Positions 12,118 to 23,400 are shown, counted from the first letter of the stretch. The stretch: DNA of 64,000 nucleotides from Ascaphus truei (GCA_036426205.1 CM071587.1:2209068-2273067); one strand, 5' to 3'. The notes: generated by a model not told the origin, from the sequence alone. Numbers and translations are program-made.

Positions 12118-13417
12118 GGAGTGACGTATGTGTCCCTGAAGTCTGTGTATTAGATGGGGTGAGAGGTGTGTCCCCGCCGTGTCTGTGTATTAGGACAGGG
12201 GTGTGCATGATTTTCCAGGGGGGGGTGCGGCAGTTGTAGAGTCCCCGCGTTTTCCACCAAGGCATGTAAATTAAATGCCGGGGGACAGCACGAGGCCTCT
12301 GTAACTTGTCCTACCTGGTCTTTGGCGGCGCGTCGCCATGGTAACCATGGCAACATGACGTCCCATGACCCCCGTGGCGTAATTTGACGCCGGAGCCGAG
12401 CAGGGGGTGGGGGGCACGAGCAGAGGAGGAGAGCAGGCAGGGGGGCGCAGGGGGAAAACTTTGTGCACCCCTGTATTAGGAGGTAAGAGGTATGTGTCCC
12501 TGATGTCTGTGTATTAGGTGGAGGTGAGAGGCATGTGTTCCTGATGTCTGTGTATTAGGAGGGGGTGACAGGTATGTGTCCCTGATGTTTCTGTATTAGG
12601 AGGGGGTGAGAGGTGCGTGTCCCTGATGTCTGTGTATTAGGAGGGGGTGACATGTATGTGTCCCTGATGTTTCTGTATTAGGAGGGGGTGAGAGGTGCGT
12701 GTCCCTGATGTCTGTGTATTAGGAGGGGGTGAGAGGTATGTGTCCCTGATGTTTCTGTATTAGGAGGAGGTGAGAGGTATGTGGCCCTGGTGTTTCTGTA
12801 TTAGCAGGGAGTGACAGGTATGCGTCCCTGATGTCTGTGTATTAGGAGGAGGTGAGAGGTATGCGTCCCTGATGTCTGTGTATTAGGAGAAGGTGAGAGG
12901 TATGCGTCCCTGATGTCTGTGTATTAGGAGGAGGTGAGAGGTATGTGTCCCTGATGTTTCTGTATTAGGAGGAGGTGAGAGGTATGTGTCCCTGATATCT
13001 GTGTATTAGGAGGAGGTGAGAGGTATGTGTCCCTGATGTTTCTGTATTAGGAGGACGTGAGGGGTCTGTGTTCCTGATGTCTCTGTATTAGGAGGAGTTG
13101 AGAGGTATGTGTCCCTGATGTTTGTGTATTAGGAGGAGGTGAGAGGTATGTGTCCCTTATGTTTCTGTATTAGGAGGGGGTGAGAGGTACATGTCCCTGA
13201 TGTTTCTGTATTAGGAGGGGGTGAGAGGTACGTGTCCCTGATGTCTCTGTATTAGGAGGGGGTGAGAAGTATGTGTCCCTGATGTTTCTGTATTAGGAGG
13301 GGGTGAGAGGTACGTGTCCCTGATGTTTCTGTATTAGGAGGGGGTGAGAGGTGCGTGTCCCTGATGTCTCTGTATTAGGAGGGGGGTGAGAGGTATGTGT
13401 CCCTGATGTTTCTGTGA
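12118..13417. repeat. 41-bp minisatellite, interrupted by an H2 element
   Basis: The unit reads approximately TGAGAGGTATGTGTCCCTGA followed by TGTTTCTGTATTAGGAGGAGG, with a measured spacing of 41 bp. About two diverged units precede the H2 insertion at 12196-12473, and about 23 follow it. Copies differ mainly at TCT/TTT and GTG/CTG positions and in GAGG/GGGG runs. Confidence 0.95.
12196..12473. mobile_element. H2 hAT-like MITE, copy a
   Basis: A 278-bp element begins CAGGGGTGTGCA and ends TGTGCACCCCTG. It is flanked by perfect 8-bp duplications TATTAGGA at 12188-12195 and 12474-12481. The target lies inside a minisatellite unit that also contains TATTAGGA, so some direct-repeat signal comes from the array; the unit count still fits an insertion. 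The interior has a GC-rich inverted core with GCCATGGTAACCATGGC. No coding capacity. Confidence 0.85.
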
Positions 13418-13796
13418 CAGATAATGAGAAGAGTGACCATGACATCAATGCTACATATAAATTATGTCACCTACCCCAAAAAGTAGTTGGCCTGGGGAGA
13501 GAAGGCTGCTCTCGGCTTAACGATCAAAGGAGACTTTCTCAATTTCCTCTCCAAGCCAAGGGCAGAGCAATGCGCTGCAGCACCCTCCAGCATGAATGGG
13601 GTTAATAACTTAAGATGAAATCCAACCCGTTTGGACACAACTAATGTAAGTAAGGATATAGAACTGCAGTGTGCAGGTCTCTAGGAACAGAGACCCAATC
13701 CATAATGTTACAAGCATTGTGTAAACTATATGCTACTTAATCTCACTTTATAAGGCGGCTTGGCTGCAGCTGTGGTTGGTTTTGTATCATTATAGG
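13418..13796. other. Non-coding spacer
   Basis: No exon or repeat is recognised between the 41-bp array and the H3 element. Confidence 0.4.
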
Positions 13797-13952
13797 CAGT
13801 GTTCGACAAACCTATACATTTGCTCGCCCCGGGCGAGTGGATTTAACCCCCGGGCGAGTAAATATTGGCCCAAGCAGCACACGTTTGGTACTAGGTGGCA
13901 AGTAGATTTTTTTGTGTGGCGAGTAGATTTTTTGGTGATTTGTCAACCACTG
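13797..13952. mobile_element. H3 hAT-like MITE, copy 1
   Basis: The 156-bp element starts CAGTGTTCGACAAA and ends TTTGTCAACCACTG, imperfect inverted ends. Perfect 8-bp duplications ATTATAGG flank it at 13789-13796 and 13953-13960. It differs from the copy at 51284-51439 at a single base (A at 13900, G at 51387). There is no transposase. The short frame across it is incidental. Confidence 0.93.
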
Positions 13953-14946
13953 ATTATAGGGACTGGTTCAATGTAGCAATTAGCTACGGAAGACATTACT
14001 TGATGGACAAATATATTACATTGTTTCAATTCCTGCCTCTTATGGGGGGTTATTTATTACACTGCGGTAGTGCCAATCGGGGAACCTTTGCCCGGTCTGC
14101 CCTGTTGCTGTTCAGTTAATCACCCGCTTGGTCTCACTTTCCTCTTCCTTTTTACTATCAGTTGAAGCAGCGATCTGCGCTTCCCTGATCCATGGTCCCC
14201 CAACCTCTGGAGACCCCCTAATTTGCGGATCGACCAGCAGGCATGTCCACTGAGCAGAAATACTTGCACGGTGGACACAAAAATGGCCGCTGGGTCAGGG
14301 CTTGTTCCGGCGGACGGTAGAAAGTGAACAATGGCGCTGTGACTTTCTATTCATGACCCCGTGGCCACATTTGTAGTTTTGTACAAAACCAGCAGGAAAA
14401 AAAACTATGAATAACGTGGGAGCCGGGAGGTCCTTAAAGGTCGGGGGACCACGGGTCAGCTCTGGGGAAGGGGGGGGGGGGGAACATCCCGCTTCCGGTA
14501 AGCAAAATTTAAAAAAATATATATTGTTTTCTGCGGCGGAAAAACGGTGATACCCGAGTGTTACCGGTATTCCAGATCTCAACCACGCCATTGTTTGGTG
14601 TACCGATCATGTGGTCGAAGGGAAGGCACCTTGCCCCAAGGTACATGAACGGAAGTGGAGGTTATTTCATATCCGTTCCCATCGTGTTCCCTGCTTCATT
14701 GGAGTAGGCAACAGCAATCTCCACCTGAAATAAACAAGCATTCCTAGCATGACGTGCCCTGTATCTCATAGGGCCCCTACAGTGTCGGCCATCATGGCAT
14801 TCAGGGCACGTCTGGGGGCACTCAAAGGGTTAAAGCCCGGAGTCTGAGCCATTGCCAGACAGAAACCTGATGCAGGCGCCAAAAAAGGGTATGGTTAACC
14901 ACGGGCATGTACTGTGGCATCCTCTATTCCTGATACATAGCCCTTA
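13953..14946. other. Non-coding stretch
   Basis: A CAGGGCTTGTTCCGG motif at about 14296 resembles one end of the 19393-19533 inverted element, but a second end was not found. G and A runs occur near 14469-14480 and 14508-14516. No gene is recognised. Confidence 0.35.
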
Positions 14947-15118
14947 GGCCGCGCTTATGGCGACGGCGATGTGACGGTGACATCACGCTGCGGTCGCTGG
15001 AAAAATCAAATTGAGATGACTTCCAGCGATCGCGACCAAGCCGTCGCTCCGTCGCGTCGCGCTTACTATAAGCGCACGCACCGGCGGCAAGGCATTGTTC
15101 GTGACGCGTGTCGCCCCC
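14947..15118. mobile_element. Harbinger-like MITE, truncated copy
   Basis: TTA precedes GGCCGCGCTTATGGCGACGG, the terminal sequence shared with copies at 33158, 45925 and 61452. The internal segment related to CTATAAGCGCACG lies in the opposite orientation relative to the other copies. The right terminus is not recognisable beyond about 15118, so the copy seems truncated or badly diverged. Confidence 0.65.
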
Positions 15119-15241
15119 CTCACGGCTTTTCCCTCGGCGAGTATCAGAGGGTCTTTGGATGTAAGTCGGTAGTTGTTACCTTCCCGTCTTCTCTCCTTAT
15201 TGTTTCTTTTCGTCGCTTTTGTGGCTCTCTTTTCTGCAACA

Positions 15242-15421
15242 AGGGGTGGGCAACTCCCGTCCTCAAGGGCCACCAACAGGTCAGGTTCTTCAGGATATAC
15301 CCCTGCTTCGCACAGGTGGCGCAGTCAAAGATTGGGCACTGATGGGCTACCTGTGCTGAAGCAGGGAATCCTGAACGACCGTTGACCTGTTGTGCCCTTG
15401 AGACTGGCATGCCCACCCCTG
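15242..15421. mobile_element. H1 hAT-like MITE, copy 3
   Basis: The H1 arm sequence is clear, but the copy has several missing bases, for example CTGTTGTGCCCTTGAGACTGG where other copies carry CTGTTGGTGGCCCTTGAGGACTGG. Possible flanks CTGCAACA and CTGTAACA agree at seven of eight if the first base of the left end has been lost. Indels may be real or consensus errors. Confidence 0.75.
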
Positions 15422-15547
15422 CTGTAACAGATGGTGCGCCTCTCATCTTTGGTAATATTGTAACACTATATCGTCCTTTTAGAGTCTAGAGCAATTTGTT
15501 TAAATGAGGTTTATATCAAAACGTGATGGAAGCAAATGCATCCGAGC

Positions 15548-16113
15548 TGGTGGCAGGAGCGTGCAGGGGGGAGGTCGGGGAGCGTGCAGTGAGGTGAGTG
15601 GGGAGGTGCGAGTGGGAGAGTCGGGGAGCGTGCAGTGGGAGGGATCGGGGATGCGTGCAGTGGGGAGGTCGGGGAGCGGGCAGTGGGGAGGTCGGGAGCG
15701 TGCAGTGGGGAGTCGGGGAGCGTGCAGTGGGGAGGTCGGGGAGCGTGCAGTGGGGAGGCCGGGGAGCGTGCAGTGGGGAGGTCGGGGAGCGTTGCAGTGG
15801 GGAGGTCGGGGAGCGTGCAGTGGGGAGGCCGGGGAGCGTGCAGTGGGGAGGTATGGAGCTGGGACAGGGGGGGAGGGAGAGGTGGGAGCAGGGGATCGAC
15901 AGTGGGGGAGGGACGTAGGAGGAGAGTGAAGTGGGACGGTGCGGGGAGGCGTGCCGGGTGCATTGCGATGGGAGAGGGCTGGGGAGCGTGCAGTGGGTGA
16001 CCGGACAATCTGTGGAGCGTTATGGGGAGGCCGTGGAGGTGCAGTGGGGAGGTCGGGGACGGGGCAGTGCGTGGCAGTGAGGGAGGCCAGGGGCGGGCAG
16101 TGGGGAGGTCGGG
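15548..16113. repeat. G-rich 23-bp minisatellite
   Basis: Tandem units of GGGAGGTCGGGGAGCGTGCAGTG type are regular from about 15640 to 15850 and more degenerate outward. All three frames on both strands stay partly open, producing spurious proline-rich and glycine-rich frames up to 216 codons. There is no independent evidence of coding. Confidence 0.95.
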
Positions 16114-16117
16114 AACT

Positions 16118-16140
16118 TGCTGCTGCTGCTGCTGCTGCTG
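16118..16140. repeat. (TGC)n trinucleotide run
   Basis: Seven full TGC units plus two bases adjoin the end of the 23-bp minisatellite. It is a potentially unstable CAG/CTG-class repeat. Confidence 0.95.
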
Positions 16141-16476
16141 ACTGTTGCATTTGTATGGACAGAGCCCCCTACACAGAGCATCTCAGAGAATCAACAGGAA
16201 GGGTGTGAAAGCAGCTGAGTTTAGAAAAGATAATACTGCATTACAAGCTGTGTCACAGTTACTTTGCCAGACAGTGGGGGGGGGGTCTCAACATATCGTT
16301 TAATTCAGGTGAATTTTCCTTTGTACTGAGCTCCCCCTGTTAGAAAATATTTGTTTTATGAAAATCTAATTAATTAAATCTTATCGCTGCCTCATCAGAC
16401 TATCGCTAACAAACCTGCACGACCGATCCCAGGCAGTATGGTGTCCTGAGCCAGTGGGGGGAACACGCGCTTAATA
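16141..16476. other. Non-coding spacer
   Basis: No exon or transposon is recognised in this short AT-rich interval. Confidence 0.4.
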
Positions 16477-16676
16477 AGGCCCCAAACTGCTCCCTCCGTG
16501 TGTGCAGGCAGCATGGGGGGGGGGGGGGGTAAAACTGTCACTCACTGTGAGAGCTTCCAAAGTCACGCCCCACAATGCATTGCTGCTTGGTGACAAAGCA
16601 TTGTGGGGAGTGGCTTTGGAAGCTCCGCTGTTAAGTGACAGGTATACCGCCCATGCTAAGGTGCAGTTTGGGGCCT
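16477..16676. mobile_element. TIR element with possible TA duplication
   Basis: AGGCCCCAAACTGC at the left is matched by GCAGTTTGGGGCCT at the right. A long inner inverted repeat includes GAGCTTCCAAAG and CTTTGGAAGCTC and two copies around CCCCACAATGC. TA at 16475-16476 and 16677-16678 flanks the ends, compatible with a Tc1/mariner-type MITE; TTAA-like flanks are an alternative. A G run at about 16514-16528 interrupts the left arm. Confidence 0.7.
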
Positions 16677-16894
16677 TACTAAGTGCGCTGCCCCCGCACG
16701 GGCTCAGGACCCCGCTATACTGCCGGGGATCCGCCAGTACAGATTTGTTTTGCTGAAGCGCTTGGAGACCCCTCACGCACCCCCTGTTGGGAATCACTGC
16801 TCTGGTGTTTTATCCAATACACTACTTCCCTGTCTCTTGATTGTCCCATTTCAATGTTTCAGAGAAACCACTAACGCCATTCACAGATAAAACC

Positions 16895-17020
16895 GGGCCA
16901 TGTTTATTAAGCAGTGCTATACGTGCCGTGATGGAAGACACCCGGCATCCTATGTAAAGGAAGGTGTCTCCTGATGCGAGAAGGTGTTTCATGAATTAGC
17001 ACCATTTAGTAAATATGCCC
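16895..17020. mobile_element. MITE with GGGC-TTTA(C/T)TAA ends, copy 1
   Basis: GGGCCATGTTTATTAAGCAG on the left is matched by CATTTAGTAAATATGCCC on the right. Inner segments GGAAGACACC and AAGGTGTCTCC add symmetry. A related element with the same end type is at 41644-41775. There is no coding capacity and the family name is unknown. Confidence 0.6.
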
Positions 17021-17523
17021 AATATGTTTCACGTAAAGCAAAATACATCACTTTACTGGATCATATTTAGGATAGCTTAATTCATGATGTTTTCCCACCC
17101 TAATAACTATCCACAATTTAATGGCACCGATTCTGTTGTGCACAAAGTATACAAACACCACCACCGTTTTAGTGTCAGTGACCCTGTATTTGTATATGAT
17201 AGGGGAGCACTACATAGGTTAGTTTCCCTGAGTTTAATGGGAATCCACAAAGATAATTGTATGCAAAACCACAGGTCGTTAGTGATCTCATTTAGCACAG
17301 GCGTAACGCCATGTCAAGTTGGCACTGCCTGGCGTTGGCTTCAAATAACATGGCGTCACGCCTGTCTTACCCCAAGGCGGCGTTACTCCCATCAGGTCCC
17401 TGAATACGTGTTTAATTAAAATAAAAAAAGAGAAGACCGGGGAAGGCAGAACCCTGTAAAAAAACAGTATGATCGTTAAATCAGACCTAACTGCGGCCTT
17501 ACACTTATCCAGACCCGTTAACA
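17021..17523. repeat. Dispersed repeat R1, copy 1, plus spacer
   Basis: The part from about 17236 to 17402 resembles 30634-30764: both share a TATGCAAAA-type motif, then a segment ending in GGCGTTA-CTCCATC-CCTGA. An inverted partner of this end occurs at about 17815-17845 beyond the H2 element, suggesting an outer foldback element split by H2. The rest of the interval is unassigned. Confidence 0.45.
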
Positions 17524-17802
17524 CAGGGATGCGCAAATTCCTTGAGCTGCGTCCCCCTGCCTAGCAGCCGCAAGGACTCGGCGTCAAATGACGTTGCGGG
17601 TCATGTGACGACACGTGACCCCACGTGTTGCCATAATGACGCGTCATCGAAGACCCGGCAGAGAGCGGGTAAGGGAGTTACAGAGGCCTCACGCCTCTCC
17701 CGGCATTTACTTTGAATGCCGTGGGGAATAGCGCGGCACCTCTGTATGTAACCGCCGCGCCGCTCCTAGAAATTCTTGCACCCCCCAGTTTGCGCACCCC
17801 TG
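17524..17802. mobile_element. H2 hAT-like MITE, copy b
   Basis: A 279-bp copy begins CAGGGATGCGCAAAT and ends AGTTTGCGCACCCCTG. The flanks CGTTAACA and CTGTAACA match at six of eight. The GC-rich interior carries CGTCAAATGACG and GTGACC motifs shared with other H2 copies. No transposase. Confidence 0.85.
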
Positions 17803-17972
17803 CTGTAACAGACCTGTGTCAGGGCGTGGATGGGAGTAACGCCACGTTTAGCGCTGACCCAACTAACGTAACGTTAAATCCCTGCAGTAACTATGACGGA
17901 GCGCTGGGGAGCTGCGCTGTTAGAGGGAACGCCTCTTCTGTATATCATTAGGACGAGCGGCCATTGTAGAAA

Positions 17973-19294
17973 CTAGTGAAGGAGATAAGGATTTCCCACA
18001 ATGCCCTAGTGATGGAGATAAGGATTTCCCAAGATGGCTAGTGAAGGAGATAAGGATTTCCCACAATGGCTAGTGAAGGAGATAAGGATTTCCCACAATG
18101 CCCTAGTGAAGGAGATAAGGATTTCCCACAATGCCCTAGTGAAGGAGATAAGGATTTCCCACAATGCCCTAGTGAAGGAGATAAGGATTTCCCACAATGG
18201 CTAGTGAAGGAGATAAGGATTTCCCACAATGGCTGGTGAAGGAGATAAGGATTTCCCACAATGGCTAGTGAAGGAGATAAGGATTTCCCACAATGCCCTA
18301 GTGATGGAGATAAGGATTTCCCACGATGGCTAGTGAATGAGATAAGGATTTCCCACAATGGCTAGTGAAAGAGATAAGGATTTCCCACAATGGCTAGTGA
18401 AGGAGATAAGGATTTCCCACAATGCCCTAGTGAAGGAGATAAGGATTTCCCACGATGGCTAGTGAAGGAGATAAGGATTTCCCACGATGGCTAGTGAAAG
18501 AGATAAGGATTTCCCACGATGGCTAGTGAAAGAGATAAGGATTTCCCACAATGGCTAGTGAAGGAGATAAGGATTTCCCACAATGGCTAGTAAAGGAGAT
18601 AAGGATTTCCCACGATGGCTAGTGAAGGAGATAAGGATTTCCCACAATGCCCTAGTGAAGGAGATAAGGATTTCCCACGATGGCTAGTGATGGAGATAAG
18701 GATTTCCCACAATGCCCTAGTGAAGGAGATAAGGATTTCCCACAATGGCTAGTGAAGGAGATAAGGATTTCCCACAATGCCCTAGTGATGGAGATAAGGA
18801 TTTCCCACAATGGCCTAGTGATGGAGATAAGGATTTCCCACGATGGCTAGTGAAGGAGATAAGGATTTCCCACAATGCCCTAGTGAAGGAGATAAGGATT
18901 TCCCACAATGGCTAGTGAATGAGATAAGGATTTCCCACAATGCCCTAGTGAAGGAGATAAGGATTTCCCACAATGGCTAGTGAAGGATATAAGGATTTCC
19001 CACAATGGCTAGTGAAGGAGATAAGGATTTCCCACAATGGCTAGTGAAGGAGATAAGGATTTCCCACAATGCCCTAGTGAAAGAGATAAGGATTTCCCAC
19101 GATGGCTAGTGAAGGAGATAAGGATTTCCCACAATGCCCTAGTGAAGGAGATAAGGATTTCCCACAATGTCTTGTGAAGGAGATAAGGATTTCCCACAAT
19201 GGCTAGTGAAGGAGATAAGGATTTCCCAAGATGGCTAGTGAAAGAGATAAGGATTTCCCACAATGCCCTAGTGAAGGAGATAAGGATTTCCCAC
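17973..19294. repeat. 32/33-bp minisatellite, about 41 copies
   Basis: The unit is approximately TAGTGAAGGAGATAAGGATT followed by TCCCACAATGGC (32 bp), alternating with a 33-bp form ending CAATGCCC. Copies are highly similar and differ mostly at CAATGG/CGATGG/CAATGCC and AAGGAG/ATGGAG/AAAGAG. The homogeneity suggests recent expansion or ongoing conversion. Repetitive minus-strand frames here are artefacts. Confidence 0.97.
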
Positions 19295-19392
19295 AACTGA
19301 CAGTTACCGAGACTAATACACACATTCTTTATGCTTATAACCTTTACAATATTTGTTTCCTTTTTTAATGACTGTTTCAGTCATGTCGTTCT

Positions 19393-19533
19393 CATGGGAT
19401 TGTTCCGAGCTCAAACCCTCGGACTGAGCGACAGGGATGTTTTCTGCCCAAATTCCCCATTGACATCAATAGGGAATTTCGGGCGATAACGGTGCAATTC
19501 GCCGCTTTGGCGGGTACAGAACAAGCCCCTTAG
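19393..19533. mobile_element. Possible small TIR element
   Basis: GGGATTGTTCCGAGCTC at the left resembles the inverse of the right end GGGTACAGAACAAGCCCC. An internal inverted pair GGGAATTTCGGGC and CCCAAATTCCCC lies near the centre. No clear target duplication is visible. Confidence 0.4.
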
Positions 19534-22500
19534 TCCGACTACACTTCTGAAAGAGAGGACTAATGGTAAACAGTCAGACTTCCACGTGTTGCTAGTGTAT
19601 GTGATGCACATACTCCCATCCAGCCATGATGAGATACACCTCACTCCGCCATGTTTCCTTCTGGTGCGTGTACCTGTTCTGAGTATACACGGAATACGCA
19701 ATAATATTGGCCTTGGCTCTGTACACAGGATTACTTCTTGGCTTTTGTTTCCATTTTTGAAAAGTGTTATGAATGAAAGGTGCGTACAATTTATATATCC
19801 TAGAAACGGGGGTCCTGCTATCGCAGTGTGTGTTACTGTTGTATTTTATTGCTTTTTGCTTTGATGTTTGTACTTCTTTGGATTAAGTTGATGTGTTATC
19901 AGTACATGATAATTACACTTATCTTGCACATTCCATTATGTGCTAAGAAAGTCAAACAGTCCTGTAGACCTACCAACTTATTTCCCTTTTGGCAATGCAA
20001 GGGTAAACTATACCGCCTTCTGAATAAAATGATCAGTCTATAAGTCATTGAATTGTAATATTATTACGCTTATCAAGAGCAATATAAAGTGTTTGAGTTT
20101 TTCAAAGCTTGTGCTAGTAGCGGCAGAGACATTGAAGAGGGCTGTACCAGCCATCTCATTTAAAACTGTTGAAGTAACATGATGTTGTTTTGAAGAGCAA
20201 ATAGCTATTAAGCATGATTACACTGACCTACAGGATGGGTTATTTAAGATAGTGAAGTCGATAAAAGTTAGTATGCGATGGAGCTGTATAATTTTGTCTT
20301 ATATAAATGCCCTAAATTAAAACACACAAAAAAAGCGCCATGGGAATCTTTTTGAACGCCGGACAAGGCGGTTGGCTGGAAGGAATCTATGATTTAATTA
20401 TTATTATTTTTTCTCTTTTGGCTGAGGTACGGGAGACAGGGGGAAGCATTAATGAATTGCTTCGTTCTAGAATAAATTGAAAGTGTGTTATTCGCAGATC
20501 ATCCAATCAAAAAAAAAAAAAAAGAAGAAGAAAGAAATTGTGCTGACTCAGCCTTGGAAATCCGCACGTCTGATTGCAGGAAAAATCCTCAGTGCTGCAG
20601 TGCAGTCTGTGACTGGCTAACAAGCAGCTGAAGTCCAATGGGTTCCATTGTGAGCCTGGAATACTGCAGGGTGCACGGGGTGTTAGGCCTAGGATGTTAA
20701 GAACTGTTTGGCTCACAGGAGCTGCAACCACATTTTTGTAACTTGGAGGGAAAATTGCAGGGCAGGCTGGAGTTGACATCTCGCTGTGGTGATCAAACAA
20801 ATATGGGGCATTAAAAGATTATTAAACAGTATGGATTTTAGGCGTAGGGTACTCTGTAAAGAAATTTCCCCCCAGTAAATAAAGGGTATCCCCCAAAGTA
20901 GATGCTAGTGGCTGCACGAGTGCCTGTTTAACGGCATCCGAACTGAGAACATGGTGCTTGTCCTGACTGTGACCTTGATGTTTGTCTGTGACAGCACAAT
21001 GACCTTGATGTGGTCTGTGACAGCACAATGCAAGGTTTCTGTGCTGTGCGGAATCAGGCAGCTTCAACCCAATTGAAGAAGGATGGGATGCGGAACATAA
21101 ACAGTATAGGCTCAGCCAATTCTCATTGAGATCTTCTACCAAAATTCAGATTTATACAATGCTGCACTTCCAGGTCTTAATTGGCAATGACAGTTGGACA
21201 ATCTTCGTCCGAGTCTGTCTATAACAATCTATATCCTGTGTGCCTTTATTATTCTGTTGTGTGTGTGTGGTATGGCATACACTGGCAGCGCTATAGAAAA
21301 ACACATTTGTGTTGGAGTCATCAATTACTCATAAGACAATGAATTCCCGCAACCACGCTGATAAGCTCTGTTATTCGTAGCAGAACAATGTGCAGCATTA
21401 GCAACACGCAGAGCAATGTATGGCTGTGGGACACGTTGCAAAGTCTGCAACAAGCAGTGTAATATTGATCTGTAATCAACAGAAAAATGTGCATTTGTAA
21501 ATTCAGAGACATCTCAGTAAGAGGAAGCACGAGGATTATTATTATAATAGCCAGTTATAGATTGCTGCCTGCAACCTGCAATCATTCATAAACCTTCCAG
21601 TACTCAGAGGCGGTGAGGTTACACACCGCTGTTCTTTTGGTTCTGGATGTTTCATTTCAGCATTGGTTTTTTCTAGAAACCCCGGTGGAAATGGGATTTT
21701 AGACATTGAAAGCAGCAGATCTCATTTTTACGTTGAAATAGTAAAACTGTTGCCTTAAAGTAGCAGTTCCATAGTATATCGGAGAGGAAATAAAGTCAAT
21801 GCAATTAATACCGTTATATCTTCTTTGAAGCTTATGTCCAATAGCTTTCCAAATTGCAACCCAAAATACCTGTGTGCAGAAGTTAACAGATGGGAAAAAA
21901 TGGCAACGCTTCTAATGACCCAATCATGTTAAAAAAAACAAAACCAGTATAACGTTAATAGTTAACAATGGCCACATTTTAATGCATCCTGTGAATATTA
22001 TTTCCCATTAAATGTGTCTCTTGAGTAAATAAGCAGCAGGAGGGTATCATGGCACAATGAGTTAAATTGTTGGGATGAACAGGAAAAAAAAAGAAACCTA
22101 ATTTGCAAAAAAAAACCTGTTTTATTTTTGGGCAGAGTAAAGAGAACGGCTGCTTTCACATATGTGCATTAGCAAGCTCATCATTCATGCTACCGAGAGG
22201 CTGGCCTGAAACTCCATGCATGCCAGTACGGCATACACATCCAGTACGCATCCAGCGATCTGGGTAAATACATCTTACTCCCAGAGTTTATCTACATCGC
22301 CATTTGCTCCAATTATAACTAATTGGACACATATTGCATTTTCATGGCATCTCATTTTCTATTGATTTTAACGGGGAGGCTGGTGTTTTGCCATGTAAAG
22401 CAGTATTTAGAAGCCGTGGCTGTTTGGAAATGCTGAGCGTACTACACTGCGGGATTATGTAGTCAGCAGATGTTTTAAAACCTATTTAATTGTTGCTCTG

Positions 22501-22750
22501 TTAAAAAAAAAAAAAAAAAAAAACCTGCACTGTGTTAAGAACAAGCCTATTTCCCACGTCATGGAAGGGATTAAGGGGTGCATGTTTACGCATATATTCA
22601 TGGGGGGTCATTTACCATGTACCTGGACGGCATGCAACACCAAACAGACAATGTTTTATTCAATGTTCAGCTTTATCGTGTTCCCATAATAAAGGAATTA
22701 CCTTAATGAATAATGCTATTGCATCGTAAAAGTAACACCCTGAAACTATT

Positions 22751-22876
22751 AGGCACATGCATCAAATGCCAGGACAGACTATTGCCCTTGTCCTGGGGTT
22801 ACCTCCCATTCAAGTCAGCGAGAGTTAACACCGGAATGGGTTGTATAAACCATACCGGCGCTTGATGCATGTGCTT
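22751..22876. mobile_element. Small MITE with ATGCATCAA-type ends
   Basis: AGGCACATGCATCAAATGCC at the left is matched by GGCGCTTGATGCATGTGCTT at the right, giving imperfect 20-bp inverted ends around a 126-bp element. No coding capacity; superfamily unknown. Confidence 0.6.
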
Positions 22877-23400
22877 CTATGTGTTTCAATTTTATCATTT
22901 GCCACAAAGTGCATTGTTTGGTTCTGGAGCAATTTCCCCCAAACACAACGGGGTGGGGAGACACTGGCAGGCAAATATCATGTTTCGGAGAAATTAATAA
23001 TGACATTATGCTGAAAAGCAAGTAACCAAATCAATGGCCTGCATACATATAACAGAAGCCCAATGTGTACCTTAGCCTTGAATTATGTCTGCATTGTCAA
23101 AACGCTAGGGCCTTTATTCTCTTTATCATATTTCCTGTGCGCAATGATTAAATAATCCCTTCTCCACCTGGATTGATAATGTAACTGGTAAAGATTAGGG
23201 CAGAGACACAATAGGAGTAAGTGTAAGCACATTAAGGATATCATTGCATGTTAGAGACGGACGGAAGTGCACTTCTTGCGTTGTTGGTATAGCAATGTTT
23301 GTTAGGCTAATGAATATGGGGTTTTAATGAATACTTGGAGAGAATGACAGACAAGATGTTACATGTTTGGCCTCAGTACTAGGAGTGAATGGATTTACAT

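Larger units (their letters stand above)
19295..23400. other. Long non-coding stretch with two small TIR elements
   Basis: Outside the elements at 19393-19533 and 22751-22876 I see mostly unique DNA. There is a 29-bp tandem duplication at about 20973-21030 (ACCTTGATG-TGTCTGTGACAGCACAAT) and A runs near 20510-20523 and 22502-22522. No exon with splice sites and a coherent frame was recognised. Confidence 0.4.

Noticed and set aside
15500..16150. 216-codon minus-strand and several plus-strand open frames
   Set aside because: They span the 23-bp G-rich minisatellite; all frames stay open because of composition, and the peptides are simple repeats.
18006..19323. Repetitive minus-strand frames with repeated SLSP-type peptides
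   Set aside because: They are translations of the 32/33-bp minisatellite; the register shifts with unit length and there is no independent coding evidence.
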